A DNA stretch of 13,252 bases, taken from contig JAHHLF010000137.1 in the NCBI GenBank assembly GCA_018679315.1, forward strand, positions 1-13,252, given 5' to 3'. This stretch comes from Bacteroidia bacterium. GTDB lineage: Bacteria > Bacteroidota > Bacteroidia > Flavobacteriales > Flavobacteriaceae. Shown in pieces: positions 12,978 to 13,252 of the stretch. The position numbers and the translations under genes are program-made. Position 1 is the first letter of the stretch, and each line of letters opens with the position of its first letter. Below the pieces are notes generated by a model. It worked only from the letters and a program-made list of their open reading frames with translations, searched no databases and was not told where the DNA came from.

Positions 12978-13252
12978 GATAATACTTTAAAAACCAGGTT
13001 ATCAAAAAATGCATTTGGAGTTATTTCCTTATCACAATCCGTGATCGAATCAAAATGATCCCGTAAGAATTGTTGATGCAGGGCCCCCTCTATGATAGTG
13101 CTCGCCAAACTAGTGGGGTGGGCATAATTCGGATCTAGGGCGCTGATCATGTCTTTTAGGCGGGTGATTATGCCTTTGTATGCCACAAAATAGCCTTCCT
13201 TGTCTTCCTGATCTACTTCTTTAGTAAGGAAAGATTTGGAGCTCTCATTAAC
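12974..13252 (-). CDS. C-terminal part of a probable TetR/AcrR-type regulator
   Basis: The frame is open from the right window edge to a TGA at 12974, giving the last 92 residues of a protein. A GTG at 13186 is not a convincing start because the frame continues past it without a stop. The fragment is helical, with KGIITRLKDMISALDP, then ASTIIEGALHQQFLRDHF, then ITPNAFFDNLVFKVLS at the end. This resembles the ligand-binding and dimerisation helices of TetR-type repressors, whose DNA-binding N-terminus would lie outside the window. The stop overlaps the ABC exporter's ATG by 4 bp (ATGA), so it is the upstream member of the same operon and probably regulates it. A non-regulatory helical protein cannot be excluded. 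Confidence 0.52.
   Translation of the reverse strand, partial: VNESSKSFLTKEVDQEDKEGYFVAYKGIITRLKDMISALDPNYAHPTSLASTIIEGALHQQFLRDHFDSITDCDKEITPNAFFDNLVFKVLS

Noticed and set aside
13186..13252. GTG at 13186 as the start of a complete 70-residue protein
   Set aside because: The frame continues open to the window edge without a stop, so the fragment is better read as the C-terminus of a longer protein.

Overview
The window looks like a chromosomal segment of a marine-type member of the Bacteroidota, class Flavobacteriia. The evidence is a type III glutamine synthetase beside a eukaryote-like type II enzyme, a BlaI/M56 pair whose sensor ends in a TonB-plug-like tail, promoters of the Bacteroidota form (TTG, about 20 bp, TAnnTTTG), and a tRNA without encoded CCA. 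Genus cannot be fixed from the sequence.

Layout. 1-208 (-): start of purM, cut by the window edge. 263-2449 (-): type III glutamine synthetase, divergent from a type II glutamine synthetase at 2651-3673 (+). Their 201-bp shared control region carries two identical ATACCCCCTAAAAA boxes 51 bp apart, one beside each predicted promoter. 3727-4665 (-): CaCA-family sodium/calcium antiporter, convergent with glnII across a hairpin terminator. 4793-6854 (+): a BlaI-type repressor and M56 sensor protease that overlap by 8 bp, preceded by two tandem AACTA-N6-TAGTT operators overlapping a promoter that would give a leaderless mRNA. 6950-7375: AT-rich spacer with a perfect 11-bp inverted repeat, a 20-residue hydrophobic peptide ORF whose start codon can be paired away, and a terminator. 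7413-7562 (+): a 49-residue basic protein with a TTG start, whose stop codon overlaps that of convergent apt (7559-8080, -). 8088-8412: tRNA-Arg(ACG) with a well-matched promoter, a structured leader and a terminator, followed by a run of hairpins. 8528-13252 (-): a compact operon of a probable TetR-type regulator (3' end only), an ABC exporter, a membrane fusion protein and a TolC-like outer-membrane channel.

How the genes work together. The two glutamine synthetases assimilate ammonium and appear to be controlled from one shared region. BlaI and M56 form a sense-and-derepress switch, with the M56 protease expected to inactivate its own repressor. The last operon encodes a complete tripartite export path from inner membrane to outside, with a linked regulator but no cargo gene in view. 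Its ABC subunit keeps Walker A but departs from consensus at the Q-loop, signature, Walker B/catalytic Glu, D-loop and H-loop, which I consider the strongest lead in the window. The other leads are the paired C-rich boxes between the glutamine synthetases and the two tiny genes between the M56 gene and apt.
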